NCBI RefSeq assembly: GCF_002355595.1 | Contig: NZ_AP017422.1 | Span: 1,984,001 to 2,048,000 of the forward strand | Source of the DNA: Filimonas lacunae | Lineage (GTDB): Bacteria; Bacteroidota; Bacteroidia; Chitinophagales; Chitinophagaceae | Direction: 5' to 3' | DNA length: 64,000 nt | Shown here: positions 27,384-36,801 of the stretch, one piece after another | Layout: every line of letters begins with the position of its first letter | Position numbering within the stretch: position 1 is the first letter of the stretch | Made by a program: the position numbers and the translations under genes | Notes under the pieces: model-generated | The model's database searches: none | What the model was told of the DNA's origin: nothing | Seen by the model: the letters and a program-made list of their open reading frames with translations, nothing else

Positions 27384-27417
27384 AAAGCCGCCTTGTGTCA
27401 GAAGGCGGCTTTTGATT
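27384..27417 (+). terminator. intrinsic terminator after the phosphoesterase gene
   Basis: An 11-bp stem (AAAGCCGCCTT, 27384-27394, with 27402-27412) and a T-rich tail follow the stop codon. It ends the SusC/SusD transcription unit. Confidence 0.85.
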
Positions 27418-27436
27418 TTGTCGCTGCTATTAAATG

Positions 27437-27465
27437 ATAATGGCTGCATTTGGGGCAGCCATTAT
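27437..27465. terminator. second hairpin between convergent genes
   Basis: An 11-bp stem pairs 27437-27447 (ATAATGGCTGC) with 27455-27465 just past the stop of the leftward nuclease gene. AT-rich flanks on both sides suggest it works in both directions. Confidence 0.6.
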
Positions 27466-27473
27466 TTATTTCG

Positions 27474-28292
27474 TTAATCTATTTGTTTTTTATTCTTTAG
27501 TTCCTGCAAGGTTTCAGGTTGAATACCGGTTAGTTTCGTTATCATTGAAGCGGGGAAGTGCTCTTTTAACATATTACGTGCAATTTCCAGTTGCTTTTCA
27601 TATCCTCCTTCCTGAATCCCCTCTGTTACTCCTTGCTGGTAGCGGAAGTCTTTTTTTATATCTAGAATAATAGGCATATGCTCCTCCTCTTCTTTTAATA
27701 ACGTTTGTAAATCATTGTCCCGTAACTGGGATAAAATTTCAAGATGTCTGACTTTTTCTTGGAAAAAGGCTTCATCTCCTTCCGTTAATATACGCAATTT
27801 ACGCAAAATTTCCTGTATTACTCCCTGCCTGGTAGCCTTGTCTGTGAGAATTGCCAGAACCACTTCACCCGGATCGGTAGAAGAAAGGAATACTTCGGGA
27901 GGGATATTACGAATATCAATAATGGGACAGGTGTAATGAAAGCCGTAAAAACCACATTGGTTATTCATAGCCAGTCGATTTTTGCCCACATAAATGACTG
28001 CTCCCATTACTTCTTTTTCATAACTGTATGACAACAGCAGGTCGTACCGGGCCATTCGCATGGCCATTTTTTTATCGTTGGAAGATTGCCACTCCAGGTG
28101 GAGTATAAAGGGGGAACCTGTTACCGGTTGCACCTCCAGCACCGTATCGGCTTCCTGTTCAATAATGGTTTGTTGTACTTTGGGAGGGAAGGCTTGTATA
28201 CTTTGTACATCCACTTCCAGTAGCAATTTTAATAAGTTGGGTTTGGGGCGTTTAAAGGTTTCTCGCAGTATCTTATCGTATTCGTTTGGCAT
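27474..28292 (-). CDS. Rpn/YhgA-like PD-(D/E)XK nuclease family protein
   Basis: A 272-residue protein of the recombination-promoting nuclease / transposase-like group. The PD-(D/E)XK core is visible at about residues 48-75: Asp in EADTVLEV and then LHLEWQSSND, giving the D...ExQ pattern of this subgroup. The middle part (about 130-200) is helical, and the C-terminus has an EGIQEGGYEKQLEIARNMLK segment typical of these proteins. Members are often found in many copies and are called transposase-like, although they carry no terminal repeats. It is flanked by terminators and is probably a single-gene unit. Confidence 0.8.
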   Translation of the reverse strand: MPNEYDKILRETFKRPKPNLLKLLLEVDVQSIQAFPPKVQQTIIEQEADTVLEVQPVTGSPFILHLEWQSSNDKKMAMRMARYDLLLSYSYEKEVMGAVIYVGKNRLAMNNQCGFYGFHYTCPIIDIRNIPPEVFLSSTDPGEVVLAILTDKATRQGVIQEILRKLRILTEGDEAFFQEKVRHLEILSQLRDNDLQTLLKEEEEHMPIILDIKKDFRYQQGVTEGIQEGGYEKQLEIARNMLKEHFPASMITKLTGIQPETLQELKNKKQID

Positions 28293-28370
28293 TAGTCGTT
28301 AAACGGTTTAAACGATAAATATAGCAGCAGGGGTATGAACGGCTTTGTTCATTTTGTTCAGTGTAGGCGC

Positions 28371-28931
28371 TTACCGCGAGCTTTGCATACTTGCATAATC
28401 TGTTTTTGTAATACCATACATGATGATGTTATGAAACACGCCGTTTTTGCAAACATGCTCTTTCAGTTCTCCTTCTTTTTGCATGCCGCATTTTTCCATC
28501 ACTTTGCCGGAAGCCATGTTTTTATCAATGTAGTGGGCGGTAATTTTGTTTAGAGCGAGTATCTTAAGGCCGAACTCAATGGCTGCCTGTGCTGCTTCTG
28601 TAATATAGCCCTGGCCCCAAAAAGGCTCAGCAACCCAGTAGCTTAATTCTGCCTGGGAAAACCGGGCTTCTACGCGCAAGCCTACGCCACCAATAAACTC
28701 CAGGGTTTCTTTTAAGCGAACAGCGAACAGGTAATTGTTTTTTTGTTGAAAGCCCTGGTTAGATGAATTGATCCAGTAAATGGCATCTTTCTCTGCATAG
28801 GGGTAGGGCATGTTGAGCGTATAGGCCGAAACATTGGGGTTGTTGGCGTATTGGACGATAACAGGAATATCGCTTGCTGTAAAGGGGGTTAATTGCAAGC
28901 GTTCTGTGGTTAAAGTAGGTAGTTGTTCCAT
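28371..28931 (-). CDS. GNAT acetyltransferase, RimJ/RimL-like
   Basis: A 186-residue acetyltransferase of the Acetyltransf_3 group. It begins with the typical TERLQLTPFTASDIPVIVQY. A strand with AELSYWVAEPFWGQGYITEA carries the acetyl-CoA pyrophosphate-binding loop (WGQGYITEA), followed by NKITAHYIDKNMASGKVMEK and CGMQKEG. The acceptor may be a ribosomal protein N-terminus, an antibiotic or a small amine; sequence does not decide. It lies alone between unrelated genes. Confidence 0.9.
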   Translation of the reverse strand: MEQLPTLTTERLQLTPFTASDIPVIVQYANNPNVSAYTLNMPYPYAEKDAIYWINSSNQGFQQKNNYLFAVRLKETLEFIGGVGLRVEARFSQAELSYWVAEPFWGQGYITEAAQAAIEFGLKILALNKITAHYIDKNMASGKVMEKCGMQKEGELKEHVCKNGVFHNIIMYGITKTDYASMQSSR

Positions 28932-29084
28932 GAGTTATATGTTAAGCGTTGTTTTTAATCAGTGGTATGCAAGCCGGTTATAAAGTGGTGTCACTTGTAT
29001 GGAGGCCTTTTGTTGAATATTGATAGCAGGGTTAATTTCAAATATAATATTTTCGAAAGCATATCCATAAAATATGCTACAATA

Positions 29085-29113
29085 AAAAAGCTGCATCTGT
29101 TGCCAGATGCAGC
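29085..29113 (-). terminator. intrinsic terminator of the phosphatase/TonB unit
   Basis: A perfect 10-bp stem (GCTGCATCTG, 29090-29099, with 29104-29113) has a T-run on the minus strand. It ends the leftward unit that contains the phosphatase gene. Confidence 0.85.
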
Positions 29114-29169
29114 CTGCTACTCTTCGATTCGGGGAATCGCTCGGTTTTCAATGGGGAACGGGGGAGGGA

Positions 29170-29988
29170 TTAAAATGTATACTTTGCTTTTAATATAGCC
29201 AATTCTTTTGGACCAACGCCTAATTCTTTATCCATAAAGTTTTCAACAGAGCCGTAGCTGTCTTTTAAAGCACCGAAAAAGCTTTGCAGCAGTTCGGGGC
29301 GCAGCTCCATTTCTTTTTTCACCTGCTCGGGAGTTAAGCCCATTGCTTTAGACATACCTGCAAACATTTGGTCGTGCATGGGTTTCAGGTAAACATTCGA
29401 TGCGGTGAAATCGGCTTCAATAGTTTGCATGGGCACATCCAGTGCATACAGGAATAAGGCGGTAGCCATACCGGTTCTGTCGCGTCCGCCGGTGCAATGG
29501 TATAACAGAGCAGCCGTGTCGGGCATGGTTAATAATTGCTGAAATAACGGCTTATAACGTTCGCCATAGTATTTAACACTTGGTGCGCCATACATGCCTG
29601 TGAGGAAGCCGCTTTGTGATTTTATTAAAGCCGCTATCTGCTGCATGGAAGGAATGCTGTCGCTACCGGCAGGGCATAACAAATAAGGAGTGCCGGTTGG
29701 TAACCTGTCTGGTGCTGCGGCTGCTTCTTTGGTGCCGCGGAAATCGATAACAGAATGTATTTTTTTGCTGTTAAAGGTTTGCAGATCGGCATCGGTTAAT
29801 TTGCTGATTTCGGCGCTGCGGAATACTTTACCCCATGCAACGTGTTTGCCGTTGCTGGTGGTGTAACCGCCGGCATCGCGGAAGTTAATAGCGCCCTGCA
29901 TGTGTACCAGGCGTTGTGCACTGTCCTGTAATTGGGCAAAAGAAAGTGCGGGGGCCAGAATGGCGGATAAAAGGATCAGTTTTTTCAT
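29170..29988 (-). CDS. exported tyrosine/dual-specificity phosphatase
   Basis: A 272-residue secreted phosphatase of the Y_phosphatase3 group. I chose the start giving MKKLILLSAILAPALSFAQ, a clear signal peptide; longer frames run into the upstream gene. Conserved elements are NFRDAGGYTTSNG (about 34-46), a general-acid region (SVIDFRGTKE) and the active site HCTGGRDRTG, a CX5R signature with catalytic Cys and Arg. It should remove phosphate from a protein, lipid or sugar phosphate outside the cytoplasm. It lies 28 bp after the TonB receptor gene, suggesting that it processes the receptor's substrate. Confidence 0.88.
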   Translation of the reverse strand: MKKLILLSAILAPALSFAQLQDSAQRLVHMQGAINFRDAGGYTTSNGKHVAWGKVFRSAEISKLTDADLQTFNSKKIHSVIDFRGTKEAAAAPDRLPTGTPYLLCPAGSDSIPSMQQIAALIKSQSGFLTGMYGAPSVKYYGERYKPLFQQLLTMPDTAALLYHCTGGRDRTGMATALFLYALDVPMQTIEADFTASNVYLKPMHDQMFAGMSKAMGLTPEQVKKEMELRPELLQSFFGALKDSYGSVENFMDKELGVGPKELAILKAKYTF

Positions 29989-30016
29989 TGTAGTATTTTT
30001 TAAGATTATAGATGAA

Positions 30017-32863
30017 TTAGTGAATAATGTCCCAACGTATACCAGCCTGTCCGCGTATGCCATACCATTCCGCCGTAGCTATACGGCGCTGGTCGCCCAT
30101 ATAGGTTTTTAAAGGTTGATTGGTCAGGTTGTTCAGTTCTGCAAATACTTTCAGCGATTTGGTTAAGGTTACCGTGGCTGATGCATCTACCGTGAAGTTC
30201 TTATCTGTCCATATGTAAAAGTCTTTGCCCAGTTTCTGGTTAATGGTTTCTACCGACTTGCCTCTATAGTTACCTGCCAGGCGAACCATTACACCTTTGC
30301 GCTCGTAAAAAAGGATGGTGTTGAATAATACTTTAGATTGGTTAGGCAAGCTGGATTTGTCAGTGATAGTGCTTGTAGTGCGTGGGATGTTTACTTCAGA
30401 CTGGATGTAAGATCCGTTCACTTCTACACCAAACCCGCTCCAGAAACCTTTTAAGAAATCGAACCTTTTGTTAATGCCTGCTTCCACGCCATAGAGGTGC
30501 GCATTATCCAGGTTATTGGCCTGTGTTACTGTATAGTTAGTGCCGTCCTGTATATAAGCAGTGGTGTTGCTGAATATCAGGTTGCTGAGTTGCTTATAAA
30601 ACACGCCGCCAGACAACATGCCTATGTTGTTGAAATAGTATTCGGCCATCAGGTCGAAGTTGTTGCTGAAAGTGGGTTTCAAATCAGGATTGCCTTTGGT
30701 GATGGCGATAACGCTGGAGGTGCTGTTTACAGACTGGCCCGGTGTTAAATCGCTGAAATTGGCACGGATAAAGGTTCTGGTATATGCGGCACGGATATTT
30801 GCCTTATCGTTCAACGCATATTTAAAGTGCAGCATAGGCAGTAAAGCATTGTAATTGCTTTTTACCGTAGCGGCTTCAATAGTAGTGCCTGAAGAAGTTG
30901 TATTGGCTTTGTTGCCGTTCAGTGTCATGTTTGTGTATTCGTTACGTACACCACCAATGATTTTTAATTGGCTGGTGGCGTCGTATTCAGCCATCACATA
31001 ACCTGCTGTAACGTCTTCTGTTCCTGTGTATGGGTTGGTAGCATTGGTAGCGCTGGTATAGTTGGCAAAGCCGTTTTGGCTAAGTGAACCGGCGCTGAAC
31101 TGATCAAACAACTGCTGTTTGGTTAATGGGTTCATTACGTATTGATTGTAATGGCCACCCATGTTTTTGAAAAAGGTTTCACCGCCTGGCTTATCGGTTG
31201 TTTGTAAAGAGGATAAGGTCTGCAATGGAGCTGAGCCGGTAGCTATGTATACGAAGTTAGAACCGTACAGGCTGCTTCTGTATTTGTGCCGGAACTTGCC
31301 ACCTGCTTTTATGCTAAGACGTGAGTTGATATTGAATTTTACATTTACCTGTGCAGTTTTATCACGCTCTTTGGTATCCAGTTGGGATACAACCAGCTGC
31401 TGTAAGGTTAATTTGCTGGCGTCCATTACTTCCGATTTATCAGCAATACCCGGCTCAAAGCTTAATGCTTCGCCACCTACACCGTTAGGGGAGTCAAAGC
31501 CCCAGTATCTTTTGCCGTCAGAAGAGAGGTTATTGAAACCTCCGGTAATTTTCTGGCGGAAGGTAGCAATAGGTAAACCGTTATTTTCGGAGGTTCCCGG
31601 GGTTTTGAGATAGTATTTAGATAAATAATCGCTTACACTCCAATCTAATTTTATTTTAGAAGACAGCTGGTGTTCGCCACCCAGTTCTGCTCCATTCAGT
31701 TTGGTTTGGTAATAAGAGTAGCGGTAGTTGTACTGGTAACGGCTGTTGTTATAATCCACATACGATTCGTATACGGGACGTATGTCATTAAACTTATCCA
31801 TTAAGCCACGAAAGGTGATTTTGTGGGCTGCGTTGAATTTGTATTCCAGGCCCAGGTTACCACCATAGGTTTGCCTTTTGCCCATGTATCTTTTCAGTAA
31901 CGCTGTGCTGATAGATTTTTGCTGTGTAGCGTCGCTTAAACCGGTATTGTAGGCAATTTCATAGCTATCAGTACCCCATTGTCTGTCCCAGATAGCACCC
32001 GCCAGCATTACACCCAGCTTGTTGTTAAAGAAACGGTCGCCATATACTAATGAGGCATTGTACGTACCATTTTGCGAGAAGGAATTGTAACCACCTGCCA
32101 GGCTTGCGTTCAGCTGTCTTTTGGCAGGAGCAGTGCGGGTGATAAAGTTGATAGAACCACCAATGGCATCGCCTTCCCAGTCGGGCGTAAGGGCTTTGGC
32201 CACTTGTACATACTGTATCATTTCTGAAGGCACAGCATCCAGTACGGATGAGCGGTTGCCCAGCACGTTAGAGCTGGGTAAACGGCTGCCGTTGAACATG
32301 GTAGAGGTCCATGCAAACGGGGTTCCGCGCACGGTGGCCTGATCGGCTTCGCCGTGGTAACGGGCAACAGCCACACCCTGCATACGTTGTACTGCTTCGG
32401 CAGCGTTACGATCGGGTAGTTTGCCAATAGCATCCGCAGCTATTACATCCATAATGGCCACAGAGTTTCTTTTAATACTATATGCTTTTATTTGTGAAGG
32501 CGCCATTGTTCCTCTTACCAGTATTGAGGACGGGCCGGTGTTGTCGGGAGATAATTCAATAGTGCCGGCATCGTTCACGCCTTTGCTTACTACTATTTCC
32601 ATTTGTTTTTTCAGATAACCCACATAAGAAACGGTAATGGTTTGTTTGCCTAATGAGGGAAGCAGGAAGGTAAAAGTACCATCCAGATTGGTAGTAGTAG
32701 ATTTGCTACCATTAGAACTGCTGATGGTGGCGCCGGGAAGTAAACCATCCCTGCCGGTAATAGTACCTTTTACCACCTGGGCCATTAATTGCCCCCATCC
32801 TGTAATGCTAAACAGTAGCAGGCCACTTTTTAAACCTGTTACTAAAAGCCGTTTGTTACGCAT
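30017..32863 (-). CDS. TonB-dependent outer membrane receptor
   Basis: A 948-residue receptor with a signal peptide (about 1-28), a carboxypeptidase-D-like beta domain (TITGRDGLLPGATISSSNG, about 34-55) and a plug with DAIGKLPDRNAAEAVQRMQG followed by an RGT motif. The barrel ends with a Trp-containing C-terminal strand. The DAIGKLPDRNAAE plug motif is the signature of the large carbohydrate-type TonB receptors. There is no STN domain, so it is not a sigma-signalling receptor; the AraC gene upstream may control it. It is cotranscribed with the exported phosphatase. Confidence 0.92.
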   Translation of the reverse strand: MRNKRLLVTGLKSGLLLFSITGWGQLMAQVVKGTITGRDGLLPGATISSSNGSKSTTTNLDGTFTFLLPSLGKQTITVSYVGYLKKQMEIVVSKGVNDAGTIELSPDNTGPSSILVRGTMAPSQIKAYSIKRNSVAIMDVIAADAIGKLPDRNAAEAVQRMQGVAVARYHGEADQATVRGTPFAWTSTMFNGSRLPSSNVLGNRSSVLDAVPSEMIQYVQVAKALTPDWEGDAIGGSINFITRTAPAKRQLNASLAGGYNSFSQNGTYNASLVYGDRFFNNKLGVMLAGAIWDRQWGTDSYEIAYNTGLSDATQQKSISTALLKRYMGKRQTYGGNLGLEYKFNAAHKITFRGLMDKFNDIRPVYESYVDYNNSRYQYNYRYSYYQTKLNGAELGGEHQLSSKIKLDWSVSDYLSKYYLKTPGTSENNGLPIATFRQKITGGFNNLSSDGKRYWGFDSPNGVGGEALSFEPGIADKSEVMDASKLTLQQLVVSQLDTKERDKTAQVNVKFNINSRLSIKAGGKFRHKYRSSLYGSNFVYIATGSAPLQTLSSLQTTDKPGGETFFKNMGGHYNQYVMNPLTKQQLFDQFSAGSLSQNGFANYTSATNATNPYTGTEDVTAGYVMAEYDATSQLKIIGGVRNEYTNMTLNGNKANTTSSGTTIEAATVKSNYNALLPMLHFKYALNDKANIRAAYTRTFIRANFSDLTPGQSVNSTSSVIAITKGNPDLKPTFSNNFDLMAEYYFNNIGMLSGGVFYKQLSNLIFSNTTAYIQDGTNYTVTQANNLDNAHLYGVEAGINKRFDFLKGFWSGFGVEVNGSYIQSEVNIPRTTSTITDKSSLPNQSKVLFNTILFYERKGVMVRLAGNYRGKSVETINQKLGKDFYIWTDKNFTVDASATVTLTKSLKVFAELNNLTNQPLKTYMGDQRRIATAEWYGIRGQAGIRWDIIH

Positions 32864-33027
32864 GAGATGTAAATTTTCAGCAAAACTGCTTTGCCGGTTT
32901 TACAGGTTCGTCCGGCTCGGCCAACCGGTACCTGAGGTGTTTATTTTTGCAGCATTAGCACTTGTTGGCGTTGATTGTCAGTTGTTTGTGTTGTGTTATG
33001 AAAAGGTTACCAAAAGGCATCGGTTAT

Positions 33028-34230
33028 TTATTCCAGGGCCAGTATAGTGCTGGAGGTGTAATGTTTTCCGGGTGCATTGGCTTTTTTCAGGTATTCGGAT
33101 GGGGTGTAACCGGTAGCTTTTTTAAAGTACTGGTTGAAAGTAGATTTAGAGTTGAAGCCTGCTTCAAATGCCAGGGAAAGTATGCCGGGTGTTATTTGTT
33201 GTTTCTTGCATTTATCCAGTAGATGTAACACCTCTTTCATACGAAAGTCGTTGATGAACTGGTAAAAGGTTTTGCCTAAGTGATGGTTTAAGGCTTCTGA
33301 TATATGATGCCGGGGTATCTGGCTTTCGGCTGCCAGTTTTTCAAGGGTAAGATCGGGATCGGTATAGGTTTTCTTTTTCTCCATTAAAGCCACCAGTTTT
33401 TCTGTTACTTCTGTTTGCTGCTGGCTGGTGAGTACGGTGCGTTTGGCTGCCAGGGGAAGTGTTGCTGTGTTTTCTTCTTCGTTGATGATTGCCGGCTCTG
33501 CTGCCATTTCTTCTACAAAAGCAGGTGCTGCAGCTACAGTTGCCGCGGCGGCTGTTTCGCCTGCCAGCCTCGCCAGGCGATATCGGATAATGAACAGGGA
33601 TATTACCACCATCAGACTATAAGCGATAATGCGGATAGTGATATTGAGTGTATCGGCGTTAAACAGTTCCAGCGGAGTAATAATGTAGGTAAGCAGGAAG
33701 GATAGTATACCCAGGCCCAGCCAGATGACGGCTATCTTTTGTATCAGCCTGCGTTCCGACCTCCAGAATTGGGGCAGGCGGGCTGCCTTTTTTAAACACA
33801 GCACCGGGAACAGGATGTTGAACAGGTTAATGGCATGTGCGGTAACCTGGTTGTAGCCGTTGAGTAACTGTGCGGGGTGTGTGCCATCGGCAACCAGGTA
33901 TAATAATATAGAGAAATAGAAAATGCAGGCCAGCAGGGTAGGCACCAGCAGGTACCAGTGCTGCATGGGCTGGTATCTGGAGTTGGAAATTTTGGAAGTG
34001 TACATCCATAACAACGGGCCATAGGCCAGATCGATAAATGTATTGAAGGCTGTTTTAATGTCGTGATGGCCATCGGCCGCAAAAATGGTAAACTTGATAC
34101 ATAGGTGCGTAAAAATGCACAGCAAAATCCAGTTAAGCAGGGTATCTGCAGGTCGTTTTTGTCTATGGGCTACAAACAACCATAACGCCACCAGGCTTTG
34201 AAATGCGCCTATAATAATTATGTAGTTCAT
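33028..34230 (-). CDS. AraC-type regulator with N-terminal membrane domain
   Basis: A 400-residue membrane-anchored transcription regulator; the start giving MNYIIIIGAFQSLVALWLF is preferred. About seven membrane helices cover residues 1-225. An Ala/Glu-rich linker follows, then an AraC HTH domain (about 290-385) with LTLEKLAAESQIPRHHISEA and the second-helix motif LAFEAGFNSKSTFNQYFKK, GYTPSEYLKK. It is a common Bacteroidota design in which membrane signals reach DNA in one polypeptide. It is upstream of the TonB receptor on the same strand, with 164 bp between them. Confidence 0.92.
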   Translation of the reverse strand: MNYIIIIGAFQSLVALWLFVAHRQKRPADTLLNWILLCIFTHLCIKFTIFAADGHHDIKTAFNTFIDLAYGPLLWMYTSKISNSRYQPMQHWYLLVPTLLACIFYFSILLYLVADGTHPAQLLNGYNQVTAHAINLFNILFPVLCLKKAARLPQFWRSERRLIQKIAVIWLGLGILSFLLTYIITPLELFNADTLNITIRIIAYSLMVVISLFIIRYRLARLAGETAAAATVAAAPAFVEEMAAEPAIINEEENTATLPLAAKRTVLTSQQQTEVTEKLVALMEKKKTYTDPDLTLEKLAAESQIPRHHISEALNHHLGKTFYQFINDFRMKEVLHLLDKCKKQQITPGILSLAFEAGFNSKSTFNQYFKKATGYTPSEYLKKANAPGKHYTSSTILALE

Positions 34231-34327
34231 GTAGCACAAAGCTAGCAGCTGAATGTTACCTTACGGTTAACACCGCCGGGGCTGCGGGAGGGAATCTGCC
34301 ATTGAAATACCTTCCCATACGGGCACT

Positions 34328-34360
34328 AAAAAAGCCACCTCAAATGAGATGGCTCTTTCA
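34328..34360 (-). terminator. intrinsic terminator of the 34384 gene
   Basis: A stem of 34333-34341 (AGCCACCTC) with 34346-34354, one mismatch, is followed on the minus strand by six T. It lies directly after the stop of the leftward small exported-protein gene. Confidence 0.85.
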
Positions 34361-34383
34361 TTATTTGGATTGTGTGTGTGCTA

Positions 34384-34791
34384 CTATAATTTAGTAACTA
34401 CTACGTCTTCTGAAGAAGAGCTGGTAGAGTTTACTTTGAAGCTACGCTCAATTCTTTGGTTGCCTACGCGGATAACGAAAGTAGGGTTCATTTCGTCAGC
34501 TTCTTTCAGCAGGTGAACTGCTTTGGTGAAGTTTGCTTCGTTGTATTGACCTTGGTACAGAATGTCGCCAGCTTCGTTTTTAATAATCAGGCTGAACTTC
34601 TGAGCGGTTGGGTTATCGAAAGATACGCGGAATACCACGCTGTTTTCGTTATATCCTGTGTACTGAATAGTTACTTGCTTTTCAGATACGGTTGTTGTTT
34701 CTTTTTCTTTGTTGGTGTTTGCTTTGCTGCTGTTTGGAACCGCAACTAAGGAAACTAAAAGGGCGATGACTGCACAATAAACTGTTTTCAT
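34384..34791 (-). CDS. small exported protein, probably well expressed
   Basis: A 135-residue protein. The start giving MKTVYCAVIALLVSLVAVPN is chosen; it is a clear signal peptide ending near SSKAN. The mature part is beta-rich (VTIQYTGYNENSVVFRVSFD) and resembles small secreted Bacteroidota proteins of unknown role. The gene has a textbook promoter upstream and codons that look biased toward high expression (CTG, AAC, GGT). It has its own terminator and is a single-gene unit. Confidence 0.7.
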   Translation of the reverse strand: MKTVYCAVIALLVSLVAVPNSSKANTNKEKETTTVSEKQVTIQYTGYNENSVVFRVSFDNPTAQKFSLIIKNEAGDILYQGQYNEANFTKAVHLLKEADEMNPTFVIRVGNQRIERSFKVNSTSSSSEDVVVTKL

Positions 34792-34847
34792 AAATCTTGA
34801 TTTTTGAAGCTCTGCAGGGTTAGTGCTTTGTGCTTCTTTTGATGATA

Positions 34848-34879
34848 CAAATGTATATCGACAGTAAGGGCCATGCAAA
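34848..34879 (-). promoter_or_regulatory. Bacteroidota promoter, TTTG-N20-TACATTTG
   Basis: On the minus strand, TTTG (34876-34879) and TACATTTG (34848-34855) are separated by 20 bp. This matches the -33/-7 consensus TTTG and TAnnTTTG with ideal spacing. It lies about 57 bp before the start codon of the 34384-34791 gene. Confidence 0.75.
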
Positions 34880-35015
34880 CCACATTTTGCTTGTTTTTAT
34901 TATAGGCAAACTGGTTTGTGAGTAATGTAAGTAGCTGATTTTTAATATGTTGTGCGTGAATTGGATATGATGACCAACACAAAAAATACTTTGAAAAAAG
35001 TTGTAAAAAGGCTGT

Positions 35016-36227
35016 TTAATAGTCAAATCTTGCCCAAATACCTGTCCAGGGAAACTGTTCGGGATCAAAAGCGCCTCTATAAGTAGTAATACCAGGTTTG
35101 CCACCTGTGGCAGCGGGAGAAAAAGTAGCCGGGCGAAAGTCGGCATAGTCCCAGGGGGATATTAGTTGCACCTGGTCGTTCACATCGGTTTTGGTGGAAG
35201 GGGGTACTGATATAATATTATAGTCCGAATCGGATGTAGTGATGCTGGTAAAGTATCCCAGGAAAAGGGAGTTAGACAAACGGTAGCCCAATGTGCGGGT
35301 AAAGATGCCTGCATACAGCCAGTTGCCGGTGAGCGTGGTTTTGTTTTGCAAGCCTACTACGGTAAGGTTGCTGAACAGGGGCCTGGCATGGGGTACTGAT
35401 GTTATGGAACGAAAACTGCTTTTTACACTACTATCTATAGTGGCCAGAAAAGCCGGGCGATTGTTGGCGGCTACTAATGAATAGGAAATGCTACCGTTAT
35501 AGTCTTCACTGGTGGCAAAGGCTTCCCGCAAAGGGGCAAGTGCCACCAGATGATGGGCAGAGGTATTGCCGCCTTTAAAATCAAATGCGTTGTTTTTGCT
35601 ACAGGCTACTTCTATGTATTCCAGCGTAGTACCGCTTCCGGTGCCGCAAAGGGTGAGCGGGCTTATTTTATAGGGAACGCCTGCATATTCAATGCGGGTA
35701 TAGCTGATAGAGCCGGAATTATCGGCAGGCAGGTTGCCGCCGTATTTTAACAGGGCAGGGGCAATGTGGTGGCTGGTGTCTGTAATAATATTTTTGAGAG
35801 AAGTGTTTTTAGTAACAGGGGAAGCTTTACCTAATAATACAATGCCACCCCAGTCGCCCATGGCGGGAACAGATTCGTGTGAGGTGAATACCACCGGCTC
35901 GGCGGGTGTGCCATTGCAATCAATCTGAGCGCCTTTTAATACTATAAGTGTGGCTACCTGGCTGCTATCGGTTGATTTAATGCCTTCTATACGGGCGCCT
36001 GCTTCAATGGTAAGCAGGCTGCCGGCGGTTACAAACACTTTTCCGCTAAGCAGGTACAGGGTATCGTTACTGAGTGTGCGGTTACCCGTAATAATGCCTG
36101 AGAGGGTAGCGGTGCCTGCAAAGGCGCCGCCCGGCCGTAATAAACGATCGGCATTTACATTTTTTTCGCAGGACAGAATGCTTGCCGCCATTGCAATGGT
36201 AAGCAGGCAACGGGTAAAGGTATTCAT
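35016..36227 (-). CDS. beta-helix-type lipoprotein (paralog of 42656)
   Basis: A 403-residue lipoprotein (MNTFTRCLLTIAMAASILSC, lipid Cys20). It is rich in Gly, Ser, Thr and hydrophobic strands, consistent with a right-handed beta-helix. Conserved blocks are NRTLSNDTLYLLSGKVFV, GDWGGIVLLGKASP and GAFDPEQFPWTGIW. The same blocks occur in the 42656-43975 product, so the two are paralogs. It follows the ECF sigma gene by 7 bp on the same strand and is probably cotranscribed with it. The function is unknown; surface binding is likely. Confidence 0.75.
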   Translation of the reverse strand: MNTFTRCLLTIAMAASILSCEKNVNADRLLRPGGAFAGTATLSGIITGNRTLSNDTLYLLSGKVFVTAGSLLTIEAGARIEGIKSTDSSQVATLIVLKGAQIDCNGTPAEPVVFTSHESVPAMGDWGGIVLLGKASPVTKNTSLKNIITDTSHHIAPALLKYGGNLPADNSGSISYTRIEYAGVPYKISPLTLCGTGSGTTLEYIEVACSKNNAFDFKGGNTSAHHLVALAPLREAFATSEDYNGSISYSLVAANNRPAFLATIDSSVKSSFRSITSVPHARPLFSNLTVVGLQNKTTLTGNWLYAGIFTRTLGYRLSNSLFLGYFTSITTSDSDYNIISVPPSTKTDVNDQVQLISPWDYADFRPATFSPAATGGKPGITTYRGAFDPEQFPWTGIWARFDY

Positions 36228-36234
36228 AAGCTTG

Positions 36235-36801
36235 TTAATCCATCAAAAGCGGCAAGGTATAGGGCAGCTGGTATAAAAACAGGATTGCTACCACATCCAT
36301 ACCTGCCAGATTGTTTCTCAGATAGTCCACCGCTTCCGACAAATGTTTGCGAACGGCTCTGGGCGTAATGTTCAGTTTCGTTGCAATTTCTGTTACAGTT
36401 AAGCCTTCTTCTTTACGCATCAGGAATATTTTCCTGCGGCGCGAAGGCATTTGCACTATTGCTTTATTAATCTGCTGCACACTTTCTGCGGTCCATATCT
36501 GCGGCTCGGTAGAAGTTACCGTTTCCTGCGTCAATTTCAGGTTCAGGAAATGTTTCTTTTCCGTAGCCGTTTTCCGGATGTTATCGATCATCAGGTTTTT
36601 GGCATAGCTGAATAAAAGGGGCAACATTTGTTCGTCGGTGTCAATGGTATCTATGTTAATCCATAGTTTGATATAACACTGCTGCATAATGTCCTTGATG
36701 CCACTTTCATCAGGAACAAATTTTTTTACATAAGCGAAAAGTCTTTCACGGGTGCTGGTGTAAATGCGATCGAATAATTTTTCCCTTGAGGTCATATGCA
36801 A
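36235..36801 (-). CDS. ECF RNA polymerase sigma factor
   Basis: A 188-residue ECF sigma factor; start ATG at 36801 or 36795. Region 2 (about 15-90) has ESGIKDIMQQCYIKLW, and region 4 (about 125-170) has RRRKIFLMRKEEGLTVTEIA and TPRAVRKHLSEAVDYL. A hydrophobic C-terminal tail (VAILFLYQLPYTLPLL) extends past region 4 and is unusual; it may touch the membrane or the anti-sigma factor. The gene is divergent from an S41 protease gene, and the likely FecR partner lies beyond that protease, so sigma and anti-sigma are not adjacent. Confidence 0.88.
   Translation of the reverse strand: MHMTSREKLFDRIYTSTRERLFAYVKKFVPDESGIKDIMQQCYIKLWINIDTIDTDEQMLPLLFSYAKNLMIDNIRKTATEKKHFLNLKLTQETVTSTEPQIWTAESVQQINKAIVQMPSRRRKIFLMRKEEGLTVTEIATKLNITPRAVRKHLSEAVDYLRNNLAGMDVVAILFLYQLPYTLPLLMD

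Noticed and set aside
27474-28292. Rpn-type gene as an insertion sequence
   Set aside because: No terminal inverted repeats or target duplications are visible; it is listed as a nuclease-family gene only.
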